From IGN2 sp964639955 (GTDB lineage Bacteria; Bacteroidota; Ignavibacteria; Ignavibacteriales; Ignavibacteriaceae): a stretch of DNA of 56,966 nucleotides. The stretch lies in the NCBI GenBank assembly GCA_964639955.1, contig CAZXGJ010000013.1, forward strand, positions 1 to 56,966, read 5' to 3'. Below the pieces are notes generated by a model. It ran no database searches. It was not told where the DNA came from and was given only the letters and a program-made list of their open reading frames with translations. The translations under genes and the position numbers were made by a program. Below are positions 17,070 through 25,634 of the stretch, piece by piece. How positions within the stretch are numbered: position 1 is the stretch's first letter; each line of letters starts with the position of its first letter.

Positions 17070-17538
17070 AGCTTTCTTGTTCTTAATATTGTTCGGTATA
17101 ACAGCTAACGGACAAGAACCTTCCATAATAACAAATTCAGCTGATACAACCTTAACAGTCTTCGAGATGCAGAAATCACCCTGGGGTGCGGTGCTCAGAA
17201 GTGCCTTGCTTCCGGGTCTTGGTCAGTTTTATAATGAATCTTATTGGAAGATACCCGTAATCTGGGGTGTGGGTGCATTATTGGTTTCGGGTTGGGTTTA
17301 CAATAACAACCGCTACATAAGCAACAAAGATTTATATATTGATACGGGAAGCGATCTTTACAGGCAGCGAAGAGATTTTTACAGGGACCAGCGTGATAAT
17401 TTTACCATTTACCTCGTGATTACTTACCTGTTAAATCTTGTTGATGCTTATGTTGATGCTCATTTATTTGATTTCCGGGTTGAAGAATATTTTAATTCAT
17501 CATCCTCTGTCCTGTACTTCCGGTATAATTTGAATTAG
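17044..17538 (+). CDS. DUF5683-type membrane protein
   Basis: I start at the ATG at 17044, which gives a signal peptide ending near TANGQ; this makes a 26-bp overlap with parB. The protein then has the hydrophobic segment WGAVLRSALLPGLGQFYN, a pattern typical of DUF5683 and TM2-like proteins, a second helix around GVGALLVSGWVY, and a third near IYLVITYLLNLVDAYVDAHL. Function is not known. The overlap with parB suggests translational coupling. Confidence 0.8.
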   Translation: MQSIRSIIKAFLFLILFGITANGQEPSIITNSADTTLTVFEMQKSPWGAVLRSALLPGLGQFYNESYWKIPVIWGVGALLVSGWVYNNNRYISNKDLYIDTGSDLYRQRRDFYRDQRDNFTIYLVITYLLNLVDAYVDAHLFDFRVEEYFNSSSSVLYFRYNLN

Positions 17539-17553
17539 TTTTATTAAATCCTT

Positions 17554-18264
17554 ATGAAAAATAATGTAACTTGCCCTGCTTGCGGGTACGACAACGATTT
17601 CTACCGAAGCATTTGTTCTTCCTGTAAAAATTATCTCAGAGAAAGAGTTGTTAATATAGATCTCTGGTCTACTTTTTCTCTTTTAATAGAAAACCCGGTT
17701 AAAGCTTTCAGTAATATAATTTTTGCTGAACATAAAAATTTTATCTTATTCCTAATTCCGTTATATGCTGTAAAATTACTTATCGTAATAAGATGGGTAT
17801 CTTTAATAACTCTGGGCGATTTTAGTCCCGATGTTGATATTGCTCTTAGCTACCTGATTGTTTTTGCGGCTGTATTTATTTATTTAATACTTTTTGCATA
17901 TGCCGGGAAAATAGCCTGGGGAATTGGTGGATTATCAACACGTTTTAAAGACAACCTTGCTGTCATTATATATTCCCAATTGCTGTTTACCTTCTCATTG
18001 CTGATTTTATTTCCACTCGAAATTTTAATTTTAGGGAATTATCTATTCTCCGTTAATCCGTCACCGTTTCAGATTAAAGGCACCATTGCATTTATCTTCT
18101 TCTCGGTTGAACTTCTGGTAATTTTTTGGAGTTTATTGCTGCTCTTAAAAGGAATACATGTTTCAACTAAAAGTTTTATAGCATCCATTTTAACAATGCT
18201 TATTTTTATTTTATTCCTGACATTGATCGTAATCATACTATCAAAAATTGTTTTTACGTTTTGA
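17554..18264 (+). CDS. Zinc-ribbon plus multi-pass membrane protein (Yip1-like), function unknown
   Basis: The 236-residue protein opens with a zinc ribbon, CPACG then CSSC (CxxC-x12-CxxC). About 30 polar residues follow, then five or six hydrophobic helices from about residue 62 to the end. The arrangement of a cytoplasmic zinc ribbon before a hydrophobic core resembles bacterial Yip1-domain proteins. I cannot assign a function. It sits 15 bp after the DUF5683 gene, and its stop overlaps a TTG just before the argD-like ATG, so it is probably in the same transcript. Confidence 0.7.
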   Translation: MKNNVTCPACGYDNDFYRSICSSCKNYLRERVVNIDLWSTFSLLIENPVKAFSNIIFAEHKNFILFLIPLYAVKLLIVIRWVSLITLGDFSPDVDIALSYLIVFAAVFIYLILFAYAGKIAWGIGGLSTRFKDNLAVIIYSQLLFTFSLLILFPLEILILGNYLFSVNPSPFQIKGTIAFIFFSVELLVIFWSLLLLLKGIHVSTKSFIASILTMLIFILFLTLIVIILSKIVFTF

Positions 18265-18266
18265 GT

Positions 18267-19457
18267 ATGAACAAAGAAAAGCCCTATTATTCGAGCGATA
18301 TGGCCGTGATACTTAATACCTATAGACGAATTCCTTTGGAAATTGTAAAAGGAGACGGCGTTCACCTTATTACAAAAGATGGGAAAAGGTATCTTGATTT
18401 TTTTTCCGGCCTGGCTGTTAATGCGCTTGGGTATAATCATCCTAAAATTACCGGGGCTATTAATAATCAGCTCTCGAGGTATGTCCATTTATCAAATTAT
18501 TATATTAACGATCCACAAGTTCAACTTGCAGAATTACTGGTAAAATACTCTTATTTAGCTGGTGTTTTCTTTACTAACAGTGGAACTGAAGCTGTTGAAG
18601 CAGCAATAAAATTAATACGAAAAGCTTTTGGTCCGGAAAAAAATATTCTCTCTTTAACCGATTCATTTCACGGCAGGACGTATGGAGCTTTAAGCTTAAC
18701 AGGAAGACCAAAATACAGGGAGCCATTTCTTCCGCTGCTTCCTAAAATTAACCAAATAAAGTTTAATGACGTAAAAGATCTTAAAGAAAAAACAGACAAT
18801 AATACAGCAGCAGTATTCCTTGAATTTATACAGGGTGAAGGTGGAATTAACCTGTTGAGTAATCAATTCGTAAGTACTTTAATAGATTTAAAGTCTAAAT
18901 ATAACTTTGCAATTATTGCTGATGAGGTTCAGAGTGGACTGGGAAGAACCGGCAAACCTTTCTCTTTTAACTACTATAATATAAATCCGGATATTGTAAT
19001 AACAGCTAAATCCCTGGGAGGAGGTTTACCATTAGGAGCGATGATTACAAATAAAAATTATTCTAATGTTTTTTCTTTTGGTGATCATGGTTCAACCTTT
19101 GGCGGTAATCCTGTTGCATGTGCGGCAGGAGTTGCTGTTATTGAAGAGATATTTGAAAACAAACTATATGAAGATGTTTATAAGTTGGGAAATTATTTTC
19201 TCTCCGAGCTTGAATTGTTAAGACAGAAATTTCCTGCTAAAATTGCTGAAGTAAGAGGTAGGGGATTTATGATCGGAGTAGAGATGAATATTAATTGCAT
19301 TAGGATTGTTGAAGCTTTAAGGATAAGAAGGGTGCTTGTAAATTGTACCAGCCAGAAAGTAATAAGAATTTTACCTCCATTAATTACAGTTAAAGAAGAG
19401 ATTGACTTCTTTTTATATACTTTCGACGAAGTTCTAAGAGAACATCAGGATGCATAA
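18267..19457 (+). CDS. argD: Class III aminotransferase, acetylornithine/acetyl-DAP aminotransferase type
   Basis: A PLP-dependent aminotransferase of about 396 residues. FFTNSGTEAVEAAIKL binds PLP phosphate, DSFHGRTYGALSLTG and FIQGEGGI are family motifs, and the Schiff-base lysine is in ITAKSLGGGLPLGAM. I start at the ATG at 18267 rather than an overlapping TTG at 18261. ArgD acts in arginine synthesis and in many bacteria also transaminates N-acyl-amino-ketopimelate in lysine synthesis. With dapH present but no other aminotransferase in view, dual use is possible. No other arg genes are near. It overlaps nadB by 8 bp. Confidence 0.85.
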   Translation: MNKEKPYYSSDMAVILNTYRRIPLEIVKGDGVHLITKDGKRYLDFFSGLAVNALGYNHPKITGAINNQLSRYVHLSNYYINDPQVQLAELLVKYSYLAGVFFTNSGTEAVEAAIKLIRKAFGPEKNILSLTDSFHGRTYGALSLTGRPKYREPFLPLLPKINQIKFNDVKDLKEKTDNNTAAVFLEFIQGEGGINLLSNQFVSTLIDLKSKYNFAIIADEVQSGLGRTGKPFSFNYYNINPDIVITAKSLGGGLPLGAMITNKNYSNVFSFGDHGSTFGGNPVACAAGVAVIEEIFENKLYEDVYKLGNYFLSELELLRQKFPAKIAEVRGRGFMIGVEMNINCIRIVEALRIRRVLVNCTSQKVIRILPPLITVKEEIDFFLYTFDEVLREHQDA

Positions 19458-21072
19458 ATCAATCGAAACTGATGTATTAATTATCGGTTCGGGCATCGCA
19501 GGACTTTTTTCTGCAATTAAGATTTCCGAATTTGCAGATGTCTGTCTGATTACCAAGAAACAAAAAAGTGAATCTAATACAAATTATGCTCAGGGAGGGA
19601 TTGCCTCGGTCACTTCAAAATATGATTCTTTTGAAAGCCATATAGTAGACACATTAAGAGCAGGAGCAGGATTGTGTAATGAAAAAATGGTCGGAATAAT
19701 GGTTAGAGAAGGCCCTGATAGAATTAATGATCTGATAGAGATAGGTACAAAGTTTTCTAAAAGCGGTGATGGCTTTGATCTGGCATTGGAAGGTGGTCAT
19801 TCCACTGCCCGAATCTTGCATGCTCATGATCTTACCGGTAAAGAAATTGAATCGGCTTTGATTAACAGAGTTAATAATATAGAAAACATTGAGATAAAGG
19901 AAAATCTTATAGCAATAGATTTGATAACTGAGCACAATTTAAACCGAAAGAAAAATGTTCTTTTAAAAGATAGAAATTGCTGGGGTGTTTATGCGCTTGA
20001 TGTTGATTCAGCAGCCGTAATAATGATCCGTGCTAAAGTAACCATACTTGCTACCGGTGGTTTAGGTCAGGTGTATCTTCATACAACAAATCCTGATATT
20101 GCCACCGGAGATGGAATTGCTATGGGATATCGTGCCGGAGCAAAAATCTCAAACCTGGAATTTATTCAGTTTCATCCAACATCACTTTATAAATCAGTAC
20201 GGAAGGATAAGCGCGAAAGAGCTTTTCTTATCAGTGAAGCTGTACGTGGCTTCGGTGGAGTTCTGCTTACAAAAAGCGGCAACCGGTTTATGAAAAATTA
20301 TGATGAGCGCGGTGAACTGGCATCAAGGGATATAGTTGCGCGTGGAATTGATAATGAGTTAAAAAAGAGCGGTGATGAATATGTGCTTTTGGACATATCA
20401 TTTAAAAATGAAGTTGAGATAAAGCAACACTTCCCGAATATTTATGAAACATGTAAAACATTTGGAATTGATATTACAAAAGAACCCATACCTGTCGTAC
20501 CGGCTGCGCATTATTCCTGCGGCGGCATTCTTGTTGATGAATTCGCAAGATCTTCATTAAAAAGATTATATGCCTGCGGTGAGGTTGCAATGACAGGTGT
20601 TCACGGAGCCAACAGGCTTGCAAGCAACTCTTTACTTGAAGCAATAGTGTTTGCAGATAGAGCATCTAAGGATATAAAAAGCTTTCTGTCATCTGCAGAA
20701 ATAATATTTCCTGAAATTCCTTGCTGGGATGACTCAGGTACCCTTTCACCCGATGAGAAAATATTAATATCTCACAACTTAATAGAAGTTAAGCAAACTA
20801 TGTGGGATTATGTTAGTATAGTACGGAGCAATCAAAGACTGCAAAGAGCAGCAAGAAGAATAAATAATCTATTAATTGAAGTTGAAGATTTTTATAAACG
20901 AACCAAAATATTTGCAGAAATCCTCGAACTTCGCAATCTCACTACTTGCGCGCAACTGATAATTGAATGTGCTATTACAAGGGAGGAAAGCAGGGGCTTG
21001 CATTATACAATCGACTATCCTTTCATTCTTGATAATCCCGAAAATACTATTATTCAAAACACAAACCTTTAA
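19450..21072 (+). CDS. nadB: L-aspartate oxidase
   Basis: NadB oxidises aspartate to iminoaspartate for quinolinate and NAD synthesis. The 540-residue flavoprotein shows IIGSGIAGLFSAI (FAD, N-terminus), NYAQGGIASV, the catalytic segment FIQFHPTSLY, AVRGFGGVLL and HGANRLASNSLLEAIVF, then a helical C-terminal domain. NadA and NadC are not in the window. It overlaps the argD-like gene by 8 bp and ends overlapping the convergent ppx gene by 4 bp, leaving no room for a terminator. Confidence 0.95.
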   Translation: MHKSIETDVLIIGSGIAGLFSAIKISEFADVCLITKKQKSESNTNYAQGGIASVTSKYDSFESHIVDTLRAGAGLCNEKMVGIMVREGPDRINDLIEIGTKFSKSGDGFDLALEGGHSTARILHAHDLTGKEIESALINRVNNIENIEIKENLIAIDLITEHNLNRKKNVLLKDRNCWGVYALDVDSAAVIMIRAKVTILATGGLGQVYLHTTNPDIATGDGIAMGYRAGAKISNLEFIQFHPTSLYKSVRKDKRERAFLISEAVRGFGGVLLTKSGNRFMKNYDERGELASRDIVARGIDNELKKSGDEYVLLDISFKNEVEIKQHFPNIYETCKTFGIDITKEPIPVVPAAHYSCGGILVDEFARSSLKRLYACGEVAMTGVHGANRLASNSLLEAIVFADRASKDIKSFLSSAEIIFPEIPCWDDSGTLSPDEKILISHNLIEVKQTMWDYVSIVRSNQRLQRAARRINNLLIEVEDFYKRTKIFAEILELRNLTTCAQLIIECAITREESRGLHYTIDYPFILDNPENTIIQNTNL

Positions 21073-21989
21073 TTATCACTAAATAGATCTGCTATTATTG
21101 CACCGTAACGTATTCCTCTTGTACTTACAGTTAATTTATTAATTCTCAAAATAAGCATCAACTCATGCAAAATCATTGAACCAGCTACAATTATATCCTC
21201 TCTTCCTTTCAATACTTCGCCATAGTCTGAAAGAAGAGCTGCAGGATTCATTTTTACTATTTTGCCGTTAACAGAAGCTACCTCTGCTAAACTGACGACT
21301 GAATTATCAATAACCGAGCTGTCGAAATTTTTTATACTTTTAACCATACATGCTAATGTCGTTATGGTTCCTGCCACACCGATCGATACTGTTGGTGTAA
21401 AAAAATTATTCAATTCTCTGAAGACATTTCTGATTTCTTTTTGAAAGTTATTTAATTCATTTTGGGAAGGAGGATAATGTAAGAAGTATTTTTCAGAGGC
21501 ACTTACAGAGCCGATTGAAAAACTTTTATTAAATAATATTGTATCCTTATCACCAAATATTATTTCAGTACTGCCACCTCCGATGTCTATGACCAGTGAA
21601 GTTCCTGAATTTTGAACACCGGATACGCTGCCCAGATAAGCAAGTTGTGCTTCCTCTTCTCCTGAAATGATCTGCACTTTTAACCCAAAATTTTTTTCGA
21701 TTGAGGTTAAGATTTCCTGTGAATTTTTAGCAATTCTCATAGCATTGGTGCCCGTTAGTATCGTTCGATCACAATCAAAAGAATTAATTTTCTTTATATA
21801 ATCTGACAAAACCCTAAGAAGTTCTTCTATTTTATCCTTTTTTATTTCACCGCCGGGATGTAATCCTTTACCTAACCGGGGTATACGCTGTTCCTCATAC
21901 AAAGAATGGATTTGTCCGATTTTTCTATCTACTTCTGCTATTAAAAGCAGAACGGTATTTGTGCCAATATCTATAGAAGCAACAATCAT
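21069..21989 (-). CDS. Ppx/GppA family exopolyphosphatase/pppGpp phosphatase
   Basis: An ASKHA-fold phosphatase of 306 residues, showing the phosphate-binding DIGTNTVLLLIAEV (6-19) and DIGGGSTEIIFG near 140. The GTITTL segment and the ending RGIRYGAIIADLF are also family features. The short form lacks the C-terminal HD domain of E. coli Ppx. It may act on polyphosphate or pppGpp; sequence does not decide. Its 3' end overlaps nadB by 4 bp tail to tail. It is divergent from the next gene with a 39-bp spacer. Confidence 0.88.
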   Translation of the reverse strand: MIVASIDIGTNTVLLLIAEVDRKIGQIHSLYEEQRIPRLGKGLHPGGEIKKDKIEELLRVLSDYIKKINSFDCDRTILTGTNAMRIAKNSQEILTSIEKNFGLKVQIISGEEEAQLAYLGSVSGVQNSGTSLVIDIGGGSTEIIFGDKDTILFNKSFSIGSVSASEKYFLHYPPSQNELNNFQKEIRNVFRELNNFFTPTVSIGVAGTITTLACMVKSIKNFDSSVIDNSVVSLAEVASVNGKIVKMNPAALLSDYGEVLKGREDIIVAGSMILHELMLILRINKLTVSTRGIRYGAIIADLFSDN

Positions 21990-22028
21990 AATTTTTATTT
22001 AATTTTAAGTAGTCATTAAAACTATTCT

Positions 22029-22541
22029 ATGGAAAATAAGAAATTATCTAATTATTTTAATTATTTATCAATTGTTTCAGTCACGGTATGGCTTGGAGCT
22101 TATATTACGCGATTACTACTTACGTATAATCTTTTTAAGGAAGGGGAATTAGTTGTAAAAAGTTTTATCGACAGCACAAATGCACCGGCTATACTACAAG
22201 TTTTATCACCTCTTGTTTATTTAACGTTTGTAACTTTCTGTGTTTTTATTATTTCTCTAACCTTCTTTCTGCTAACGGCAAAAGTAAAATTTAAAGAAAA
22301 CGGCTGGCTGTTTATGATTGTTATGATTGTTTATTTAACACTGCCATTTGAAATATTTCTTATGACATTTGATTATAAGCTTATGATTTTATATGCAGCT
22401 AAAAACTTTGATTTAAATGTTAGCCTACCATTGATAATCGATCGATTGCAATCACTTAGTGGTTTTTCGGTTATTTTAGTTCTTTGCTACCTGACTATTC
22501 CATATTTTTTGATCTTCAAACCTTTCTCCAAGATTAAATAA
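22029..22541 (+). CDS. Four-helix membrane protein of unknown function
   Basis: A 170-residue protein with four predicted TM helices (about 12-32, 58-84, 92-116, 142-164) and short loops. No catalytic motif is visible, and I do not recognise the family. It begins 39 bp from the divergent ppx gene and ends 2 bp before the next small gene, so it leads a three-gene run ending in aroQ. Its codon use and AT content match the neighbours. Confidence 0.65.
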   Translation: MENKKLSNYFNYLSIVSVTVWLGAYITRLLLTYNLFKEGELVVKSFIDSTNAPAILQVLSPLVYLTFVTFCVFIISLTFFLLTAKVKFKENGWLFMIVMIVYLTLPFEIFLMTFDYKLMILYAAKNFDLNVSLPLIIDRLQSLSGFSVILVLCYLTIPYFLIFKPFSKIK

Positions 22542-22543
22542 AA

Positions 22544-22816
22544 ATGAAAATAAAAGAAAAAGAGTTTGACGAAATACTTGAAGAACTTAAAGATGTTGCA
22601 TTTCAGCTTGGTGCAACAGTAAGGTTTGAAAAAGGTGATTTCAAAGGCGGCTATTGCATTATCCATGATAAAAAAGTAATCGTTATTAATAAATTTGCAA
22701 ATCTTCAGCGAAAAATTATGATACTATCAGCCGCGCTGAAAGAACTTGACGTAGATAAAATTTATCTGGCGCCAAAACTAAGAGAAATAATTGATGAAAT
22801 GTCGGGCGTGGAATGA
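22544..22816 (+). CDS. Small conserved-looking hypothetical protein (90 aa)
   Basis: A 90-residue soluble protein with an amphipathic N-terminal helix, a central beta-rich stretch (FKGGYCIIHDKKVIVINK) and a charged C-terminal helix. No motif I can name. It is squeezed between the membrane protein gene (2-bp gap) and aroQ (4-bp ATGA overlap), which strongly supports its being real. Function unknown. Confidence 0.7.
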   Translation: MKIKEKEFDEILEELKDVAFQLGATVRFEKGDFKGGYCIIHDKKVIVINKFANLQRKIMILSAALKELDVDKIYLAPKLREIIDEMSGVE

Positions 22817-23253
22817 AAATACTAATATTGAATGGACCAAATTTGAATCTCATTGAAAAAAGGAACTCTTCTCTATATGGAGATATGAGCTTAAAAAAAA
22901 TTGAAGAATTGTTAAAAAGAGAATTTCCTTCATATTCATTTGAATTTTTCCAAAGTAATATAGAAGGTGAATTGGTCGATATAATTCAGAAAGCAGAAAA
23001 TAACTACGATGGTTTAATAATAAATCCGGGCGGCTATGCACATACATCAGTTTCAATTAAAGATGCATTAGATCTTTGTAAATTACCCAAGATAGAGGTT
23101 CATCTTTCAAATTTATCAACCCGGGAAAGTTTCAGACAAACTTTGATAACTGCTTCAGGCTGCAATGGTTGCATAAGCGGTTTTAAAGAATTTAGCTATG
23201 TCGCTGCAGTTTTTATTTTATCGAAACTTATAAAATCAACCATTCCTGAGTGA
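22813..23253 (+). CDS. aroQ: Type II 3-dehydroquinate dehydratase
   Basis: AroQ dehydrates 3-dehydroquinate in the shikimate pathway. The 146-residue protein is the small dodecameric type II form. It shows LNGPNLNLI (N-terminus), the catalytic Tyr in SSLYG, NPGGYAHTSVSIKDAL and the catalytic His in EVHLSNL, plus the flexible-lid Arg of RESFRQ. SGCNGCISGF near the end has two cysteines. Its start overlaps the 90-aa gene by 4 bp. No other aro genes are near. Confidence 0.95.
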   Translation: MKILILNGPNLNLIEKRNSSLYGDMSLKKIEELLKREFPSYSFEFFQSNIEGELVDIIQKAENNYDGLIINPGGYAHTSVSIKDALDLCKLPKIEVHLSNLSTRESFRQTLITASGCNGCISGFKEFSYVAAVFILSKLIKSTIPE

Positions 23254-23441
23254 TCATTAGATAACTGATGCAGATTTCGCTATAAACCAGACACTGCAAG
23301 TTTTTCTTTATCTGTTGATGTTAAAGATTTATTATAAAAGGCTTACAATTGGTATTTAAAGCTTCAATTCATAAAATATCTCTAATATTGCGTTTGAAAA
23401 TCTGATTGTTTAATTTTCAGAAGTAAAACAGCAATTACATC

Positions 23442-23837
23442 ATGAAAGATTTATCAATAAAGAAATTATACTATTCAATTAGCGAGGTAAGCAGGATTGC
23501 TGCTATTGAGCAATATGTACTAAGATATTGGGAAACCGAATTTGAGCAATTAAAGCCTCAAAAGAACAGAGCAGGCAACAGAATTTATACTAATAAGGAT
23601 ATTCAGCTAATTCTTTACATTAAAGAACTCCTCAGAGAAAAAAAATATACGATCGAAGGTGCCAAAAAAATACTCGACGAACAAAATCTTCTAAAACAAA
23701 CACATGCAGAGCAGAAAGAGAAAAAAACTGATTCAGAAGATACTGTAAAATTTGACGAAGTTAATGAAAAGCGTTCATTGAATAAAGATCTGCAGGAAAT
23801 TAAAGACTTTTTAAAATTACTCTTAGCAAAATTATAA
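23442..23837 (+). CDS. MerR-family transcriptional regulator
   Basis: A 131-residue DNA-binding protein. The winged helix-turn-helix is at about 8-75: YYSISEVSRIAAIEQYVLRY, then WETEFEQLKPQKNRAGNRIY, the characteristic MerR wing. A Lys/Glu-rich coiled coil forms the C-terminal half, where metal- or drug-binding MerR proteins carry ligand sites. No cysteine cluster is seen, so it is not a metal sensor of the classic type. Target genes are unknown. It ends 6 bp before tRNA-Pro, so it may be co-transcribed with it. Confidence 0.88.
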   Translation: MKDLSIKKLYYSISEVSRIAAIEQYVLRYWETEFEQLKPQKNRAGNRIYTNKDIQLILYIKELLREKKYTIEGAKKILDEQNLLKQTHAEQKEKKTDSEDTVKFDEVNEKRSLNKDLQEIKDFLKLLLAKL

Positions 23838-23843
23838 TTTCAC

Positions 23844-23916
23844 GGAACGTAGCGCAGCCCGGTAGCGTACCTGAATGGGGTTCAGGTGGTCGCGGGTTCA
23901 AATCCCGCCGTTCCGA
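23844..23916 (+). tRNA. tRNA-Pro (anticodon GGG), short anticodon loop
   Basis: A cloverleaf folds: acceptor CGGAACG/CGTTCCG, D-arm GCGC/GCGT, T-arm GCGGG-TTCAAAT-CCCGC, discriminator A, followed by CA rather than CCA, so the tail is not encoded. The anticodon arm is CCTGA-ATGGGT-TCAGG. That leaves six loop bases, where Pro tRNAs of related bacteria carry a seven-base loop with one more G. GGG is the natural anticodon. The missing base may be an assembly or sequencing indel at a G run, or a true variant. Confidence 0.85.
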
Positions 23917-23923
23917 CAGAAGA

Positions 23924-23949
23924 AAGCTCAACTACTGGTTGGGCTTTTT
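23924..23949 (+). terminator. Rho-independent terminator after tRNA-Pro
   Basis: AAGCTCAAC (23924-23932) pairs with GTTGGGCTT (23938-23946), nine pairs with one T-G, around loop TACTG. A T-run follows immediately (23945-23949). It lies 8 nt past the tRNA and would end the merR-tRNA transcript. The 150 bp onward to purF show nothing else clear. Confidence 0.85.
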
Positions 23950-24146
23950 ATTATTTAATCTGATTTCTTATTCAGCTGATATAATCAGCGGAAGTAAAAA
24001 CCATTCTTTAACTCGTCTTTAAAAAATATTTACTCTCCTGTCAAATTATTTTTTAATCCTCTCTTGCAATACAATAATTTTCTATTAGAACTGTTATGCC
24101 AAATTTTTACACTTCATTTTATCATACACTCACTTTATCTTTCTGT

Positions 24147-25634
24147 ATGGAATTGAATCTTATTCGGGAGAAACCCACCTGTAATTGCGGTATTCTCGGT
24201 GTATTTGGAGTAGCCTCTGCCTCTTTAGAAACATACTATGGTTTGCATGCTTTGCAGCACAGAGGACAGGAAGCCTGTGGTATGGTGACAAAGGATTTGG
24301 GTGAAAACGGGAAAAATGTTTTTCATATTTACAAGGGTGAAGGACTTGTAACGGAAGTTTTTGAGCATTCAAAATTATTAAAAAATGTACTGACCGGAAA
24401 TTCAGCCATAGGACACAACAGATATTCTACTACAGGATCATCGCAATCAAGGAAAAATATACAGCCTTTCGTGGTTCATTACAGAAAAGGAAATCTTGCA
24501 GTTGCACATAACGGTAATTTAACCAACGCCCGCATTCTTAGAGAAGAGTTAGTAAACGAAGGCGCCATTTTTCAGACTACGAGCGATACTGAAGTAATCC
24601 TGCATTTAATTGCCAGAAGCCGGCTGGATGATCAGATTGACCAGATTAAAGAAGCTGTAAATAAAATTGAAGGAGCTTATAGCCTGGTTCTTCTTACAGA
24701 TGACAAGCTTATTGCAGCGCGCGATCCACGGGGTTTCAGGCCACTTTCTATTGCCAGACTGAACGGCGGGTATATAGTTGCATCGGAAACCTGTGCTTTC
24801 GATTTAATATCCGCAGACTTTATCCGGGAAATTCAGCCGGGTGAAATTATTGTAATTGATGATGAAGTCATTAAAACAAACCGCATAAAATCTTTCAGAA
24901 TAAAAGATGGAGAACTCAATAAAAAACATTGTGTGTTTGAATATATCTACTTCTCGAGACCTGATAGCTTTATTTTCGGGCACAATGTAGATAAAATGAG
25001 AAGAAGACTTGGTAAAATTCTTGCACGTAATCATCCCGTTTATAATGAAGACGATAAAAAAGTTATTGTTATAAGTGTGCCGGATAGCTCTAACACTACA
25101 GCCGTTGGTTACCAGACCGAACTGGAAAAGCTCGGCGTAGATTGCAAGCTTGAGATTGGATTGATAAGGAGCCATTATATTGGCAGAACTTTTATTCAGC
25201 CCGGGCAAACGAATAGAGAGATAGGTGTTAAAATTAAATTCAATACCGTCAAGGGAGTTCTCGAAGGTCGAACTGTAGTGCTGGTAGATGATTCAATTGT
25301 AAGAGGAACTACCTCCAGGCAACTTGTAAAATTAATCAGAGACGCAAATCCTAAATCAATTCACTTAAGAATTTCTTCACCACCGATTGCTTATCCGTGC
25401 TATTACGGGATGGATTTCCCGAGCAGGGAGGAATTAATTGCAAATAACTATGCCAGCAATATAGAAGAAATTGGAAAATACCTAGGCGTGGACAGCTTAA
25501 AATATCTTACGATTGATCAAATGCTTGAGGCTGTATCGGAAGCAGGCGAAGGAAATTTTTGCCATGCCTGTTTTTCCGGCAGTTATCCAACCGATGTTGA
25601 TCACAGTTTCAAAAAGGAAATCTATGAAATTTAA
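24147..25634 (+). CDS. purF: Amidophosphoribosyltransferase
   Basis: PurF makes phosphoribosylamine from PRPP and glutamine, the first step of purine synthesis. I prefer the ATG at 24147 over 24096, because it leaves a 13-residue propeptide before the catalytic Cys of CGILGVFG, as in Bacillus-type enzymes. The glutaminase domain shows GHNRYSTTG and HNGN. The PRPP loop is VVLVDDSIVRGTT. Cysteines in HCVFEYIYFSRPDS, AYPCYYGMD and FCHACFSG fit the four ligands of the [4Fe-4S] cluster of Bacillus PurF. Its last 11 bp overlap the following protease gene. Confidence 0.95.
   Translation: MELNLIREKPTCNCGILGVFGVASASLETYYGLHALQHRGQEACGMVTKDLGENGKNVFHIYKGEGLVTEVFEHSKLLKNVLTGNSAIGHNRYSTTGSSQSRKNIQPFVVHYRKGNLAVAHNGNLTNARILREELVNEGAIFQTTSDTEVILHLIARSRLDDQIDQIKEAVNKIEGAYSLVLLTDDKLIAARDPRGFRPLSIARLNGGYIVASETCAFDLISADFIREIQPGEIIVIDDEVIKTNRIKSFRIKDGELNKKHCVFEYIYFSRPDSFIFGHNVDKMRRRLGKILARNHPVYNEDDKKVIVISVPDSSNTTAVGYQTELEKLGVDCKLEIGLIRSHYIGRTFIQPGQTNREIGVKIKFNTVKGVLEGRTVVLVDDSIVRGTTSRQLVKLIRDANPKSIHLRISSPPIAYPCYYGMDFPSREELIANNYASNIEEIGKYLGVDSLKYLTIDQMLEAVSEAGEGNFCHACFSGSYPTDVDHSFKKEIYEI

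Noticed and set aside
15300..17100. parS site near parAB
   Set aside because: I saw no TGTTTCACGTGAAACA-like 16-mer in or around these genes; a full genome search is needed.
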